A DNA stretch of 64,000 bases, taken from contig NC_135257.1 in NCBI RefSeq assembly GCF_964204865.1, positions 7,648,151-7,712,150 of the forward strand. Reading direction: 5' to 3'. Below, piece by piece: positions 21,926 to 34,200 of the stretch (the first letter of the stretch is position 1; the number at the start of each line of letters is the position of its first letter). The DNA comes from Styela clava (taxonomy: Eukaryota > Chordata > Ascidiacea > Stolidobranchia > Styelidae). Position numbers and translations under genes: made by a program. The notes under the pieces are model-generated. The model made no database searches. It was not told the DNA's origin and saw only the letters and a list, made by a program, of their open reading frames with translations.

Positions 21926-24900
21926 CAGTGGCGGCGCGTCAATAGGGCCAACCGGGGCAATGCCCCGGTTGTTTTTTCGGTATAATGAAAAATATTCGAA
22001 ATATACTTCAATATCGGTTGCACAGACTGTCTACACTAGCCATATTCTCCCGCCATGGTTCATTTTTCGCTCGCAAAGCCTTCGCCGAACGTCGACGGGG
22101 CGACGCTGATTTTGCCCCGGTTGCTCATTGTATATCGTATTCTCTCTTTTATCTTCCACTCGCCGCGGTTGTCTCGTTTGTTTTCTGTTTCTTTTACTAA
22201 ATCATCGGGGCTAGCCCCGAAATTATGACGACACAATGCCGACGTTTCTTACAACAACGTGTTGACATATTCACGCATTCCTTCTCGTTCGTAGATTGCT
22301 TGAAGAGTTGATAGTTTCCTCGCCTTCGTTTTTGTCGCTTGTTTTGCTATTTGAATCAGTTAGAGACCTTTAGGCCATTTGCTTTCGATTTTCCACATTC
22401 CTTTTGAGCTCCTCACTTCTTTCCGGCTTCGCATTTCTTAGCCTTAGACCTCATAATGAATAAGGTTGATGCACTACTTCGCACTCCGTTTTCGCAGCTG
22501 CCGCTGGAACAAAAATTAGAGGTACAACGTCTTGGGCCTTATCAACCAAAAAATTGTTCACTGGAACAATCCCATGACGGAGGAAAGCGTCGGCGTACAT
22601 TCTGCGCAGAAACTTGGTATAAAAAACACGAAGGGTTGTGTTACAGCGAGGACAAAAATGCACTTTTTTGTTTTTATTGCCTACTTTTTGCTACCGCCCG
22701 TGACTCACGTTGGTGTAAATTTGGTTTTAGAGATCTTAAACATCTTTCCGAGCGTGCCAGGGATCATCAATCTTCTATGGAGCATCTGGACAATGCAGTA
22801 AAATACCGAACATTCGGAAATGGTAATATTGCAGCACAGTTGGATGAAGGACGCGCGGTTTCTATTCGTCGGCACAACCAAAACGTCGAGAAAAACCGCC
22901 ATGTTCTCGGTCGATTGATAGATGTTTTGAATTTCATTGGTTGTCACGAGCTGTCCGTCCGTGGGCACGATGAACGGGCTGGCTCTTCTGATAGAGGGGT
23001 ATTTTTGGATATGGTGGAATACACCGCATTACTAGATACAGTATTGAGAGATCATCTTGATGCCGCAACTGTTTCGAAAGGGACATCTAAGGATATCCAA
23101 AATGATTTGCTCGACTCAATGTATAAAATTTATTTACAACATTTGGCTCTGGAAATTGAGAATTGCCAGTTCCTTTCGATTCAGTCTGACGAGACAACTG
23201 ACATCACGTGCGTTTCCCAACTGACTGTGATTTTTCGGTTTGTGAAAGATGGTAAACCTACCGAGAGATTTCACAGCTTTGTACCAATCGTTGATCGCAC
23301 GGCTTGCGGGATATCGGCTGTACTGAAAGAAGTGTTACAGCCATGCAACGCGAAGTCAAAATTGATAGCTCAAACTTATGACGGCGCGGCAGTCATGAGT
23401 GGGTCGAAACATGGTGTTCAAGTTTATATAAAAGAAGATTTTCCTCATGCGCATTTTTTACATTGTTATGCACACCAATTTAACCTCGTTATTAAAAATA
23501 TGTGTCTTGATACCTCTCTCGTCCGTATATTTTTTGCAAATGTTTCGGGGTTTTCTTCATTTTTTTTCGTTTCGCCGAAGCGCTCTGACCTCCTTCGCCA
23601 GATATGTAGCCGCCGTCTCCCAGCTTGTGCACCAACACGTTGGAACTTCCAATCACGCGTGGTGCAGGGCGTGTCCGAAATTAGGTCTGAGCTCATTGAG
23701 TGTTTCAATGGCATTCAGAGCTCTCCGGTTTGGGACGAACGCTCTGTGAGGGAGGCGGCAGGTCTGAAGCGTCTGCTAGAAGATGGTGAGTTTTCATTTT
23801 TTCTCCACAATATTCTATCACGTGGATGTATTATACGGCGCATTGCAGTCAAGGCTAATGGATAGAGCGTCTGTGCAGTCGTGTATTTCAGACTTCTGCG
23901 ATGCTGTATCTCGTATCCGGGAAACAATAAAATACGACGACACGTGGGGTGCTTCTTTACGCCGCGGGCAAACAACGCAGCGTTTGATTTTGTCTGCAAA
24001 GGAATGCTGTGACATTCTGGTGAATCAAATAGGCGATCGTCTGCGCACTGAATACCTTGTCGCGTTCTCTTTGATGAACCCCAAAAATTTTTCAAAATTT
24101 GCCCGTCAATTTCCCATCCATTTGTTGGCTACTGTCTCCAAATTTTACCCCATGATAAACGTGGGTAAATTGGAAAATGAATTGCGATGTATATACACCA
24201 ATCAAACTTTTTTGAACATCACATCTACTTGCGCGCTCTATGGGTTCCTCATAGATAACACTCTAGTAACTACCTTTGCGGCGTCTGCAAAATTTCTGGA
24301 CATCATTTTGACGACGCCTATTTCTTCCGCCGACGCAGAGCGAACATTCAGCACGCTGAAGCGTATTAAAACGTATCTCAGAAACACAATGAAGCAAGAT
24401 AGATTAAATTCCTTGGCTGTTTTATCCATTCACAGAGACGTTATTTCTGGGATGCATGACTTTAATCAGCGCGTTATTGAGCATTTTGCTTCCAAGAAAC
24501 CGCGGCGTGTTGCATATATGTTCAAGCAGTAGAAGTCTAGCAGCATATATATCTATGAGTGAGCGACGCATGTCCTTATCTTTGCATTACCTTTCCTTTC
24601 TTCATAGTAACGTTTTAAACCTTATTTTAGGTTTTGTCTGCTTTCCCGAAGTTTCTGTTAATATGTCATTGTATTTATCTGAGTAAATATTGCCTTTCCT
24701 TTTGAAAGAGGTTTCAAAATAAACTATGTCTATATTTATTAATCCCTTGACTTGGACCGGTTTTAAAGACACTTTCTTATCGTTAAAAATTGTCGCTTTT
24801 GACGATTGGTTGTTACCGATGGAATGGTTTTTATACTCATAAAATGATGGGAGAACTTACAGCGCTCATCCTGTCCCCGTACATGGGGGTGACTTGGTCC

Positions 24901-24946
24901 CGCAGTAGCTTGCCCCGGTTGTCAAAATGACCACGCGCCGCCACTG
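21926..24946 (+). mobile_element. Full-length 3.0-kb hAT transposon
   Basis: Left end CAGTGGCGGCGCGTCAATAG and right end GACCACGCGCCGCCACTG are inverted repeats; both continue into CCGGGGCAATGCCCCGG-like words. Target duplication ATACTTAA (21918-21925) and ATACCTAA (24947-24954) matches 7 of 8. It encloses a transposase frame with one frameshift. Everything needed for an autonomous element except the intact frame is there. Confidence 0.93.
22456..24532 (+). pseudogene. hAT transposase (ZMYM1/TTF-zinc-finger type), one frameshift
   Basis: The first frame runs 22456-23865 and the second covers the C-terminal half to the stop at 24532. Seen in order: N-terminal TTF-type zinc-finger region (FCAETWYKKH ... 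LFCFYCLLFA); a DUF4371-like catalytic core part (FLDMVEYTALLDTVLRDHL, FLSIQSDETTDITCVSQL, TYDGAAVMSG, HCYAHQFNLV); then, in the other frame, ALQSRLMDRASV and the C-terminal hAT dimerisation motif (TTPISSADAERTFSTLKRIK). Alignment of the two halves places a single-base slip at about 23796-23805, in a run of T. The family excises and inserts DNA by a cut-and-paste RNase-H-like mechanism. Apart from the slip the coding sequence looks intact, so inactivation is recent or the slip is a sequencing error. Confidence 0.92.
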
Positions 24947-25974
24947 ATACCTAATCTGGTTTAAATTTTTAATTAAATTTACGGAACGGTCGGTACGTTT
25001 TTTGCAAAATATAGAATTGAAACGATACGTTAAGTACAAAGAAAAGCATATAACACCATAACGCAAGGACAACGACTTTCCAAATTTGTCGCTTTTTTCT
25101 AGTAGCTAGCGTCGTGGAAAAATCTCGCACAATTTACGATTGAGTTGTAGAGGCGCGAGTTTGGTGTCGAAGCAAAGCGGCGCAGGTCACGTGGTACCGG
25201 ATAATCGAATAGTAAAATTTCATTCGAATATTTTATTATTAGATTCGTTATTCGAATATTTTGCCCATCCCTAATAGACCTTATTCATTAAAAACCCATC
25301 CTACGCGCAAAATGAAAAGTGATGTAAAAAAAAAATTTAACATTAGTTCTTACGGGGATTGTGATCACCAGAGCAGAAATTTGCATTTTTTGTAATTTTC
25401 TAGATATCTTTCATTGTATACGTGAGCAGTTTTGAGGATAGAATATTTTTCACATCTTTTTTGATATTTTCATCATGATAAACATGGTCAAGATTTTTGA
25501 TAATCGTTCATTAAAATTTTAATGAGCGCAGTGTTTCCGATGACGTCATTCTTACTAGACCATGAGATTCTGCCAACGCGCCGTGCTCTGTGGGATATGC
25601 GCTGCAAATGCGGCGCTAATGTCGCTTTGGGTCCGGTACTGGAAGCGTTTAACATTGACAATCTATAACCCATACCATTTCTATCACGTTTGTTTACTGG
25701 TTTTACGCATTTATACCTGTACAGCTAGCAATCATTTACTGAAGGCATGCTGACGTGTTATTTAAACTACCGGTACCGTACCAAGGCTGCAAGAGGTGAA
25801 AACTAAATTATTTAGTCTAAAAACTGAAATAGGCCTACGAACAAAAATGTTGGCCATCCTGCCAATAGGCAGGATAAGTTGTACGGCACCGTTATACAAA
25901 AAAGATGAATATCTCCAACCTATAATGGTGTACAATACCGGTCTCCTAACAAGGTTAAAAAAAACATGACTGAA

Positions 25975-26130
25975 TACGAGGTGGAGATTTATTTTGTCAA
26001 ATAGAATACAAGCATTGAAAATTATATACAAACACACAGTTATTCGGTATAGACTGGGGAAAGATACGACCATCACAGTCAGCTCCCCCCCCCCCCCCTG
26101 CCCCCATGTTCGCTATCAAGATTAACAGTT
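25975..26130 (+). repeat. Dispersed repeat, also at 61392-61550
   Basis: Shares GATACGACCATCACAGTCAG-type sequence with 61392-61550 (there GATACGACCATACATACGGT with a short insertion), plus nearby GAGATTTATTTTGTCAA and AAGATTAACA words. Unidentified family. The copy here includes a poly-C run. Confidence 0.5.
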
Positions 26131-26737
26131 AATTAGGATGTTTGAACAATTTAACAAAAATTCCTTGAAGGAAGGGTTGAATAAGTTATAGTTTATACGG
26201 AATATTTTTGGATTCGGTTAAAAATGTAGTCCATTATTAAACCACTGCTTTTTTCTGTAGATTTTCACTCAGTGGATACTTAGCAAGTACGACAGTAAAT
26301 TTATGAAAAAAAATTGTAACTTAAATAACAAATCAGTAGAAGTCAGCTCGGGTATTCAAACATGTGATGATTGAAGTGAGAAAAAAATTCGAAGTCACGT
26401 TTAGGATATTACATTAAACAACAATGGAAAAGATACATTGGAATAAGTCAAGCTTCAAATGCTAATGGCATTAATGAAAAGAATATGCGAAATGAAGACT
26501 GAAGTTTCCATCTGAGACATTGGAAGACGCTAAAACCTTATAGACTTGATAGTGTGGAAAGCCTTCTCACAATGCAGTAATAATGGGACATATATTTATA
26601 ATATCGTTATACAGGCTTTAAGTTGAACTATATATTTAATTAAAATGTATATATTTGCTAATAAATGCTGAAAACTATTTATTTCAATCTGCTGAGTGAT
26701 TAGGGCCAGAAATTTGCTGTAGGGTAGGGACCATCAC

Positions 26738-27235
26738 CAGGGCTGGATTTACCAATAGGCTAGGCAGGCTGAAACCTAGAGCCTCGAAATTCGGTTTCGA
26801 AATTTGTAATTCTTTTGAAAACTTGACAAGTTTAAACCCTACAAAAAGTATGGGCAAGCTTTTCAGAGTAGAAAATTCTGTACACAACTGGTTTCAACCA
26901 CATTGTAAACAGCCATTATTGCGTCGTTTGCATCGAAATAAAGGAAATTATTATTATGCGCATTCTGCTGGAAGTTTCTATGTTAAAGCGTAGTAGTATA
27001 TATTTACGGTTAAAGTATGGCTGTAGCGGTTGTTTGATCAAAGAAATTGAAAGCAAAACTGCCTCAAGTAAATTTTTATTCTTTTAATTAAAAATTCACA
27101 CCCATGAATGGGGAGAATTGAAAGTTTAATGCTTTCATATTTTTAAATTTTAAGCAATTAAATGTGGTGTTGTTTAGAGAGAATTTCTGAGCTCAAAAAT
27201 ATGAAGGGGCCTCTCATGGTCCTAATCCAGCCCTG
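26738..27235. mobile_element. 498-bp hAT-type MITE nested in the inverted-repeat element
   Basis: Ends CAGGGCTGGATT and AATCCAGCCCTG are inverted repeats. They are flanked by ACCATCAC (26730-26737) and AACATCAC (27236-27243), 7 of 8 bases alike. Non-coding. The 8-base duplication and CAGGG terminus indicate hAT mobilisation. Confidence 0.88.
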
Positions 27236-27952
27236 AACATCACCAATTTTGGGATAGGTACATGGTGTCAACATATGAACTGAGTTAGGCCATTAGATTT
27301 TGAAAGGTGTACCAGAAATGTACATAGTTACATGGAATTCATGAAATATATAACATCTAATTAAAACCAAAATAGGTCTTTCGTTAAACGCCAGTTGTGG
27401 TCCCGGTACTGGTATTTCAGTATCCTGTTATCACAAGCAGTTGGAGCGCATATCCCACAGAGTACGGCGCGTTGGCAGAATCTTATGGTCTAGTGAGAAT
27501 GACGTCATCGGAAACACCGCGCTCATTAAAATTTCAATGAACGAATATTAAAAATCTTGACCATGTTTATCATGATAAAAATATCAAAAAAGATGTAAAA
27601 AATACTCTATCCTCAAAACTGCTCACGTATACAATGAAAGATATCTAGAAAATTACATAAAATGCAAATTTCTGCTCTGGTGATCACATTCCCCCATAAG
27701 AGCTAATGTTAAAAAAAAAATTTTACTTCACTTTTTTTTTTGCGCGTAGGATGGGTTTTCAATGGATAAGGTCTATTGTTACGTGTGTTGTTGTTACGGT
27801 GGCTTGGCATTCAAAATATGTGCTTAAGCTTTGTTGCTATTTAAACGTGCGATGTATGTGTGCGGCTCTTCGCAACTTTGAGATTTGAAATTTGGCTCTG
27901 GGACTAAAAATGTTTGAGAACCAATTTGTAAAATCGAATATTTTTATAAGGA

Positions 27953-28656
27953 CTATCAAACCACCTGCCGCTTACGGACTTATCAGTTTACAACGACACC
28001 GATGAATCTAAAATTTTTAGTCGCTATGACCATATAGCACAGATTCCACCGGTGACCACTGTTTCTGAGAATTCAAACCCTAGCATGGCTGACCCTGACA
28101 ATATTCTTTCACCACAAGTAAGAGCCAAATTTTGTCCTTACTCTCTGCTCATTCAATATTGATTTCTCCTTCAAATTTAATATGTGGACAACATTGACGA
28201 TTTTTTCAGAGTTTTGCCCATTTCATCCTCGAAACCTTGTTTTAACGCGGCTGAATAAGGATTTATTGAAAGAGCAAAATGTCGTTCGTCTTGATGTCGT
28301 TTTGACTTGGAGGCCTTCGACACTGTTGTTCAAATTGGCTTCATGGAAACAAAACACTCATTTCGAAATTGCAGAGTACTGTATTTGTATATTATTACCA
28401 AACTGCTTTGACGGCATACACGTCACAAATATTTCCAATCGAAAAAGTAATTCTGATTCGTTCATACCTTTGAATCTGTTATCAAGCATACCCAATTTTG
28501 CCTTTTAGGTTATGGACCCAAACTATGGAATTTTTTTTCTTCGGATTTGAAGATGTTGAAATCTAAACAATCTTCTCAGAAACTAGTAAAAGTCCCATTC
28601 AGACGATTTAGTATCCAAATATTGAAAATTACTGTTTCAAAACCACTTTGACATAC
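27953..28656 (+). pseudogene. Decayed L2/CR1-like LINE ORF2 remnant
   Basis: Pieces in several frames: FDLEAFDTVVQIG (RT motif A) around 28300-28340, then after an apparent internal deletion a C-terminal stretch LPNCFDGIHVTNISNRKSN and, one frame over from 28506, LGYGPKLWNFFSSDLK ending at a stop at about 28656. These resemble the corresponding parts of the intact LINE at 809-3778. The leading 170 bases (27953-28121) give an open frame with SRYDHIAQIPPVTTVSENSN and end at a GTAAGA. They may be the ORF2 N-terminus of the same element or an unrelated exon; I cannot tell. Confidence 0.65.
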
Positions 28657-29333
28657 TGTATTATAATTTATCTCCTCTCAACTGACTCTCTATTTTGAAA
28701 GTGCAACATAGATTTCAGAATCGCAAAGATGGTAAAATCGTAGCCAAAAGATCATTCTTAATTAGATGAATTAAATGAACGACTTGAATTAAATAAAGAC
28801 ATCGCATAATATCTGTCACCAATCGATGTTCCGTAAAAAAGATTGATATTATTCACATTAACGATTTCTTGATTGTTGATTATGCGTTCTGCAAAGAATT
28901 TGTAATAACAATGTGTCTCACAAATTAGTTCCCCACGGTTTTCGCATAAATTTTCACAATTATATATATATCTATTGCTCGATCGAATTCAATTTTGCTC
29001 ACTAAAAATTGACTTTGTGATATATGAAATTTCTATCTTATCGCATCATCATTGCTGCAAATCTGAAATACTCGTACGCATAAGCTAGTTATTCGGTGGC
29101 GTATCTAGAAGAAGGCAGCCATAACTTGTGTCATAGGCATTCATTCCGATGTGACGTGAACGCACTATATAACTATGGCAATTCAAGTGAATGTATCACC
29201 AGTCCGTTAAGGTAAATTATTATAAAACCATGATTTGAAAAATTTAATGCCAATTTAATGTCATTTCGTACAACATGAAAAAGTACATTATTTAAGCAGT
29301 ATAAGATGTTGATGGTTCATCTGTTCCTGATTT
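28657..29333. other. AT-rich stretch without recognised features
   Basis: No gene or repeat that I can support. Confidence 0.4.
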
Positions 29334-31286
29334 TTGTTTGGAATAAGCGTGGTTGTGGGTCAAAGCGTGGTCAAAGGTCAAGCGTGGGTCAAAACTTTGT
29401 ATTATTCCAGTCAAAGTACTGTTATTATTATGAATTATAGTTCAAGAATGTTTCAAGTTAAAAATGGTCTGAAGCGAGGCTGTAGTCTCTCACCATTTAT
29501 GTTTTTATTAATAATTGAAATATTTGCATGTAGAATTAGACAAAATCATGAAATACAAGGTATATATATGTCTCGGAAACACAGAAATTCAAATTTCTTT
29601 TCTTGCAGATGATGCAACAGTGTATTCTGATGGCTCAGAAAAAAGTATCAAAGCAGTATTTTCAGAAACCGATATTTTTTATATCTGGTTGTAAAATAAA
29701 CATGAACAAATGTCAAGCGTTATACCTGGGAGGAAACAATCATTGCCAAATTTTTCCTACGCAAGACCGAGAACTTCAGTGGAACCCTAGCTGTTTGGGC
29801 ATTAATGTGGGTGGAAATGATGATGATATTTCAACTGTGAACCTTTTGCCAAAACTTCAAAAAATGAAAGTGGTTGCACAAATATGATCCAAAAGAAATC
29901 TCGATTTCCTCGGAAAAATCACTGTTATTAAATCTTTGATGGTGCGCTTATTGGTTTATGTAGTATCCATCTTACCAGTAAGACTGCCCAATAGTTTTAA
30001 AATGGAAGTAAATAAGATATGCCATGAATTTTTATGGGGTTCAAAATGGGAGAGGATCAAACGTAATACATTAATTGCATCTGTAAAGGAAGGGGGGGGG
30101 GGGGGGGGGGGTCAATATGCTCGATGTTTAATCATTTTTCATTGGTCGAAAATTAAGATGGGTCAAATTTTTATTAAATGACGATATTGATGTCTCATGG
30201 AAGTCCATAGAGCAGGTTTTCTTAAATTTGAATGGAGGAATGGCTTTATTTTATGGAAATGTATATCCGCATAGAGTGTATATCAGGAATATTTATTCCA
30301 CATGTTCGGGAGATACTCTGTACTATTGGTTCATTTTCAAATTCAAGGTCATTAGGAATGCAAGTCATTTACATGAACCTCTGTGGTTCAATAGAAATAT
30401 ATCTTGTCAAGGGAAACTTTTATATATGGATAATTGGAATAGTAAAAATATTTGCTTCGTTGAAGATATTTGTGATTCTAAACAGCAAATTGCAATATTT
30501 CCGTTTATTTTTCATCATTATTGTTTTTCTAGTTTTTATGATGACATGCTATAGCGTATTTAAAAATTATATCATGTATACCCCAGGACTGGAAACTAAA
30601 TTATCAAAAATCTCGCAAGCCAATCCACATCTTAGTCTGATCGAAGATATCAAAAGCATTAAGAAAACCGCTCGATACATATATATATGATAAGCTTTGT
30701 AATGTTAAAATTTTGCCGCCAACTGAAAAAATAGAAAAATGGTCAAAAGAATTGCGCAGGAACTTAGATAATTGGTTGACATTGTATGAAAAAGTTTTTT
30801 ATTGCTCTATTGAATCCAGACTTCGTTCTTTCCATGTCAAATTTGCTTTGCGAGCAGTGGCCACTAATGACCTGCCATATAAAATAAATAAAACACAAAG
30901 TCCAAAATGTACATTTTGTAATATGCAAGTTGAAACTGTGTTACATTTATTTTATCTCTGATTTTGTGCAGCAATTTTGGGAAATAGTTATCGCTTGGCT
31001 AACCGTTGAGTATGGATTAAACCATAATTTGACACATAGAGAAATGGTATTGGGGGTAGGGCAAAACCAGGGTATAAATTGTGTTTTATTGTGTGCCAGA
31101 TATTTTATATACAAATGTAAACTGCGTAATGAAAGGCCTCATTTTTTCCAATTTTTGTATATGATAAAAAATACTATAAACTGTGAAAAGATTATTGCAA
31201 CTAAAAATGGTAAACTGCCAATTCATAAGAAGAAGTGGAAAACTATTATGTGCTCGTTATTGTGTTTATATAAATGTATTTTGTGA
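29334..31286 (+). pseudogene. Tx1/L1-like LINE ORF2 remnant, several frameshifts
   Basis: Successive fragments in changing frames: KNGLKRGCSLSPFMFLLIIE (RT motif B region), FLADDATVYSD-type active-site words about 29600, GCKINMNKCQALYLG, LPNSFKMEVNKICHEFLWG, and near the end SPKCTFCNMQVETVLHLFYL, the Cys-Cys-His knuckle of Tx1/L1 ORF2 C-termini. At least three frame changes and a run of about 21 G (30090-30111) break it. The endonuclease and N-terminal RT are missing, as expected for a 5'-truncated copy. Different clade from the LINE at the window start. Confidence 0.85.
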
Positions 31287-31527
31287 TATTGTGTCTATAT
31301 TATGTGATGTTTTTATTAATGAAAAATTGCGGGAAAAATCGGTTGAACAGTGCTAATCACCGATAAACCCTGCCATTCGTTGTTACAGTCAACCACGACA
31401 ACAAGTTGAAGCATGTTTTCTAAATGAAGAACAAAATAGCCAAATGTTCACGCCAACCATAGGTACAGCCAATTTTATATCGAATCTCAAACACATCATT
31501 CGGTAATAGTTTACAGAAATATATATA

Positions 31528-32117
31528 CAGGGTGGCCCAAAAGTAGGTATACAGTTATTAGAATATTTTATATGCTTTGAAGCTACTTGCAGTTCACTTT
31601 ATGTTACTTGTTAAGTACCACAAAAATTGCTTATTTTTTTAGATAATAAATTTTTAGATAATGTGAATTTTACATTAGTTTTCTAGCTGCTTAGAAGGTA
31701 AATACATTTTGTAAATCTTTATTTTATTTGAGGGTTAATGGCGAATAATTTGAATGAAGAGCAAAGAATGAACACAATGGATTTCTTTTTTTGGGGGTGT
31801 TGTAAAGAATAAGGTGTATGAGAAGTATCCCAAAACAATAAATGAATTAAAAGATTACATTCATGACGCATTCAGAGAAATTGATGAAGATAGAAATTTG
31901 TGCCGTACTGTGTGTCAGAGTGTTTTGGACAGATGTGAAGAATGTTGGAGTTGGACATTTTGAGCACTTAAGAGATTAAACAGTTTCTGTCTACGATATA
32001 GCTAGCATTCTTGAACTTTAAAAGTGCCTAAATGAAAACTACAAACCTACTTTTGGACCTAAACCCTACTTTTAATAACTGTATATATATATATATACCT
32101 ACTTTTGGGGCACCCTT
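31528..32117 (+). mobile_element. Internally deleted Tc1/mariner element
   Basis: Left end CAGGGTGGCCCAAAAGTAGG and right end CCTACTTTTGGGGCACCCT are inverted repeats, each next to TA, the mariner target. Inside, about 31760-31960 encodes in broken frames the transposase C-terminus MDFF-WG-VKNKVYEKYPKT-type sequence and a final CEECWSWTF. The DNA-binding and most of the catalytic domain are gone. Confidence 0.82.
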
Positions 32118-32229
32118 ATATATTAGCATGACCAGGTTTCTTGCCTTTCGGGTGAACAATCGCCGTTAGTAATGTCTTACTTGGCTTTTTCAGAAAGGAG
32201 CAGTTTCCCCATTATTATCCTTCTGTTTC

Positions 32230-32722
32230 TTCAAATATTTTTTTTCTTCATATTCAGTTTCAGTTATACATTTAAAAGAGGTATTGATGAGATTCCACAT
32301 TGGGTTAATCCAGAGCATGTTTCATTTTTACGTGAATCAAAAATATTGCAATAACACATATTTTATTGTGTACCACATGTATACCAAAAAGGATAGATAG
32401 TTTGAAGGCGACTGGCGCAACATCATTGTTATGAGCGATCAATAGTTTAATATTAGTTCAATATTATCTGGATATCTGTCGTCGTTTTATTAGGAGTGTT
32501 TATAATGCACACGATGGATATTGTTACAGATCTAACCTTGAATTTTAACTAGTTAAGGTATGTAGTGGGATTTATAGAGGCAAAAGTACAAACATAGCCG
32601 TAAATTAGTAAAAACAGAATTGATTATGGACTCGGTAAAAATGATGTGGACTCGAAATCGAATCCGAGTCCAAAAAATGCCTGGATTCGACGAGTCCGGA
32701 TTCGAATCCCGGCCCATCCCTA
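32230..32722 (-). mobile_element. Truncated copy of the TAGGGATGGG hAT element
   Basis: Reads on the minus strand from TAGGGATGGGCCGGGATTCG at 32722 and matches the left and middle parts of the fuller element at 50556-52413 (shared GACTCGGATTCG words, CGACGACAGATATCCAGATA and the stretch corresponding to 51590-51850). It lacks the 820-bp MITE present in that copy and so provides its empty site. The far end is missing. Confidence 0.8.
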
Positions 32723-34200
32723 TGCGCTACCCGTTTTGTACAAGCTAATTGTTGGGGCACTTTAAAGTAACAGGTATAGATATTGAATTTGACTAAGGCA
32801 TAGGCTTTGCAGCGTTAAGGGATTGAAATTACTCGCACGTACCAGATTAAACTAAATTAAAAACCCGTTTCACCGACCGCACTCTATTTAAAATTGGCGT
32901 ATTTCCGCGGGCCGCAGGTTGTACACCTCTAATTTAAAACATTGTTCGATGCCAGTGCTTTCCCTCTTGTGTAATTCGCGGCCCAGTGAAATTGAATATA
33001 ATGACGTCACGAACTGACAAAAAATATTCAAACGAATAATTACAAATATTAGCCTGCAACTTCGCTCATAATCCCTTTCTCGTTTTATTATTTATATCAA
33101 TAGATTACAACGAATTATCCATCCTAGCGCCATTATTTCTTCTTTGTCTTTACAACGCTTCGCCGTGGTAAGATCAGAAGTTCACAATATCTGTCTACAG
33201 TTGTATTATGAAATGACACAAATCACCTCAAAGCGATTTAACATATATGAACAACAAAGGAAACAGGCGTGATCAATACTTAATCCCAACCCGACTCTAA
33301 TGATGCAAGACAAACGTGCCAAATGGTAACCACTCGCCTCTTCACGTCCCGAGGAATCACCTAAGACAATTATCACACTTCGTCACATAGAAATAATAAT
33401 AGATAACAACCGAGGATGAAACTTTTTGTTTGTATCACAGCCGACAGCTCCGTTATGAGCTTCTCTTTTATAGAATGTTTTGGTTTAGGTCGTGAAAGAA
33501 GGTTGATGAAGCTCGTTAAAGTGTGCGGGTGATCAGTCAAGTTGCATACTGATCAATCTACTCCAAGTTAACGACTTCAGGAATCAGTGATATTCGGAAC
33601 GATACATCAAATTCTGAGATATCTGTGTACTCTTCATTACGAAGTCTCACTGCGACGCATTAGTGGTAGACAAAGTCATTCCAGTAATTGATGACTTTGA
33701 AAGCTCATACCTTTTTTAACAATATTACATATGTACGATCTGAAAAAATACCCTTATTTTCAAATACATTTTTCCAAATGTTTATTAGGCTCATGTTACG
33801 ATTCAAAATATTTTATCGGTATTAAAAAGATATCTTCAATGCCCACTTGTTCATATGAAGAAAAAAATTGTATGCTTTCTGTAATCTGAAAGCGAAACAA
33901 AAATTAAAACACAAAAGTAAAAAAAATAGAAATTTCAGTTTTGAATTTACTGTGTGTTTCGAATTTAGTGTATTCATTTTAGTACATTACGTTCTCTTAT
34001 ATTCTCATTCTGTCAGCTATCAGCCATTTGTCGCCTCATCTCTTTCGACAGCCATCCTCCCACTCATTTCGCTTAGCCTAGTCTGCAAAGGTAAACAAAC
34101 ATACCGTTCGTAGTTTTTATCCGTTTTTCTCTGTTCTTTCTTTTTTTCATAGTATCTGTTCTATTTATTCGATCCGTTGATCCTAAAATTTCTTGTCTGG
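32723..34200. other. Intergenic, no recognised gene
   Basis: AT-rich. A GC-richer patch at about 32865-32995 (CCGCGGGCCGCAGG) looks like one end of a hAT-type element with no partner seen. Nothing else supported. Confidence 0.4.

Larger units (their letters stand above)
25273..27777. mobile_element. 2.5-kb element with ~335-bp terminal inverted repeats
   Basis: The left arm (25273-about 25610) starts AATAGACCTTATTCATTAAA; the right arm (about 27448-27777) is its reverse complement with scattered differences, down to the words TGACGTCAT and GCGCGTTGGCAGAATC. No transposase-like frame lies between the arms, so it is non-autonomous. No convincing target duplication was found. The interior holds a MITE (26738-27235) and a poly-C run at about 26084-26098. 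Confidence 0.8.

Noticed and set aside
19254-27925. A giant hAT with ends at 19254 (CAGTGATTTTTAAACTAGGC) and about 27925 (AAAATGTTTGAGAACCAA)
   Set aside because: The two ends look hAT-like, but the right terminus is degraded and no target duplication matches; pairing them is guesswork.
32172-32354. 60-codon hydrophobic frame resembling a small membrane protein
   Set aside because: Partly within the truncated hAT copy; the homologous DNA at 51790-51900 does not keep the frame.
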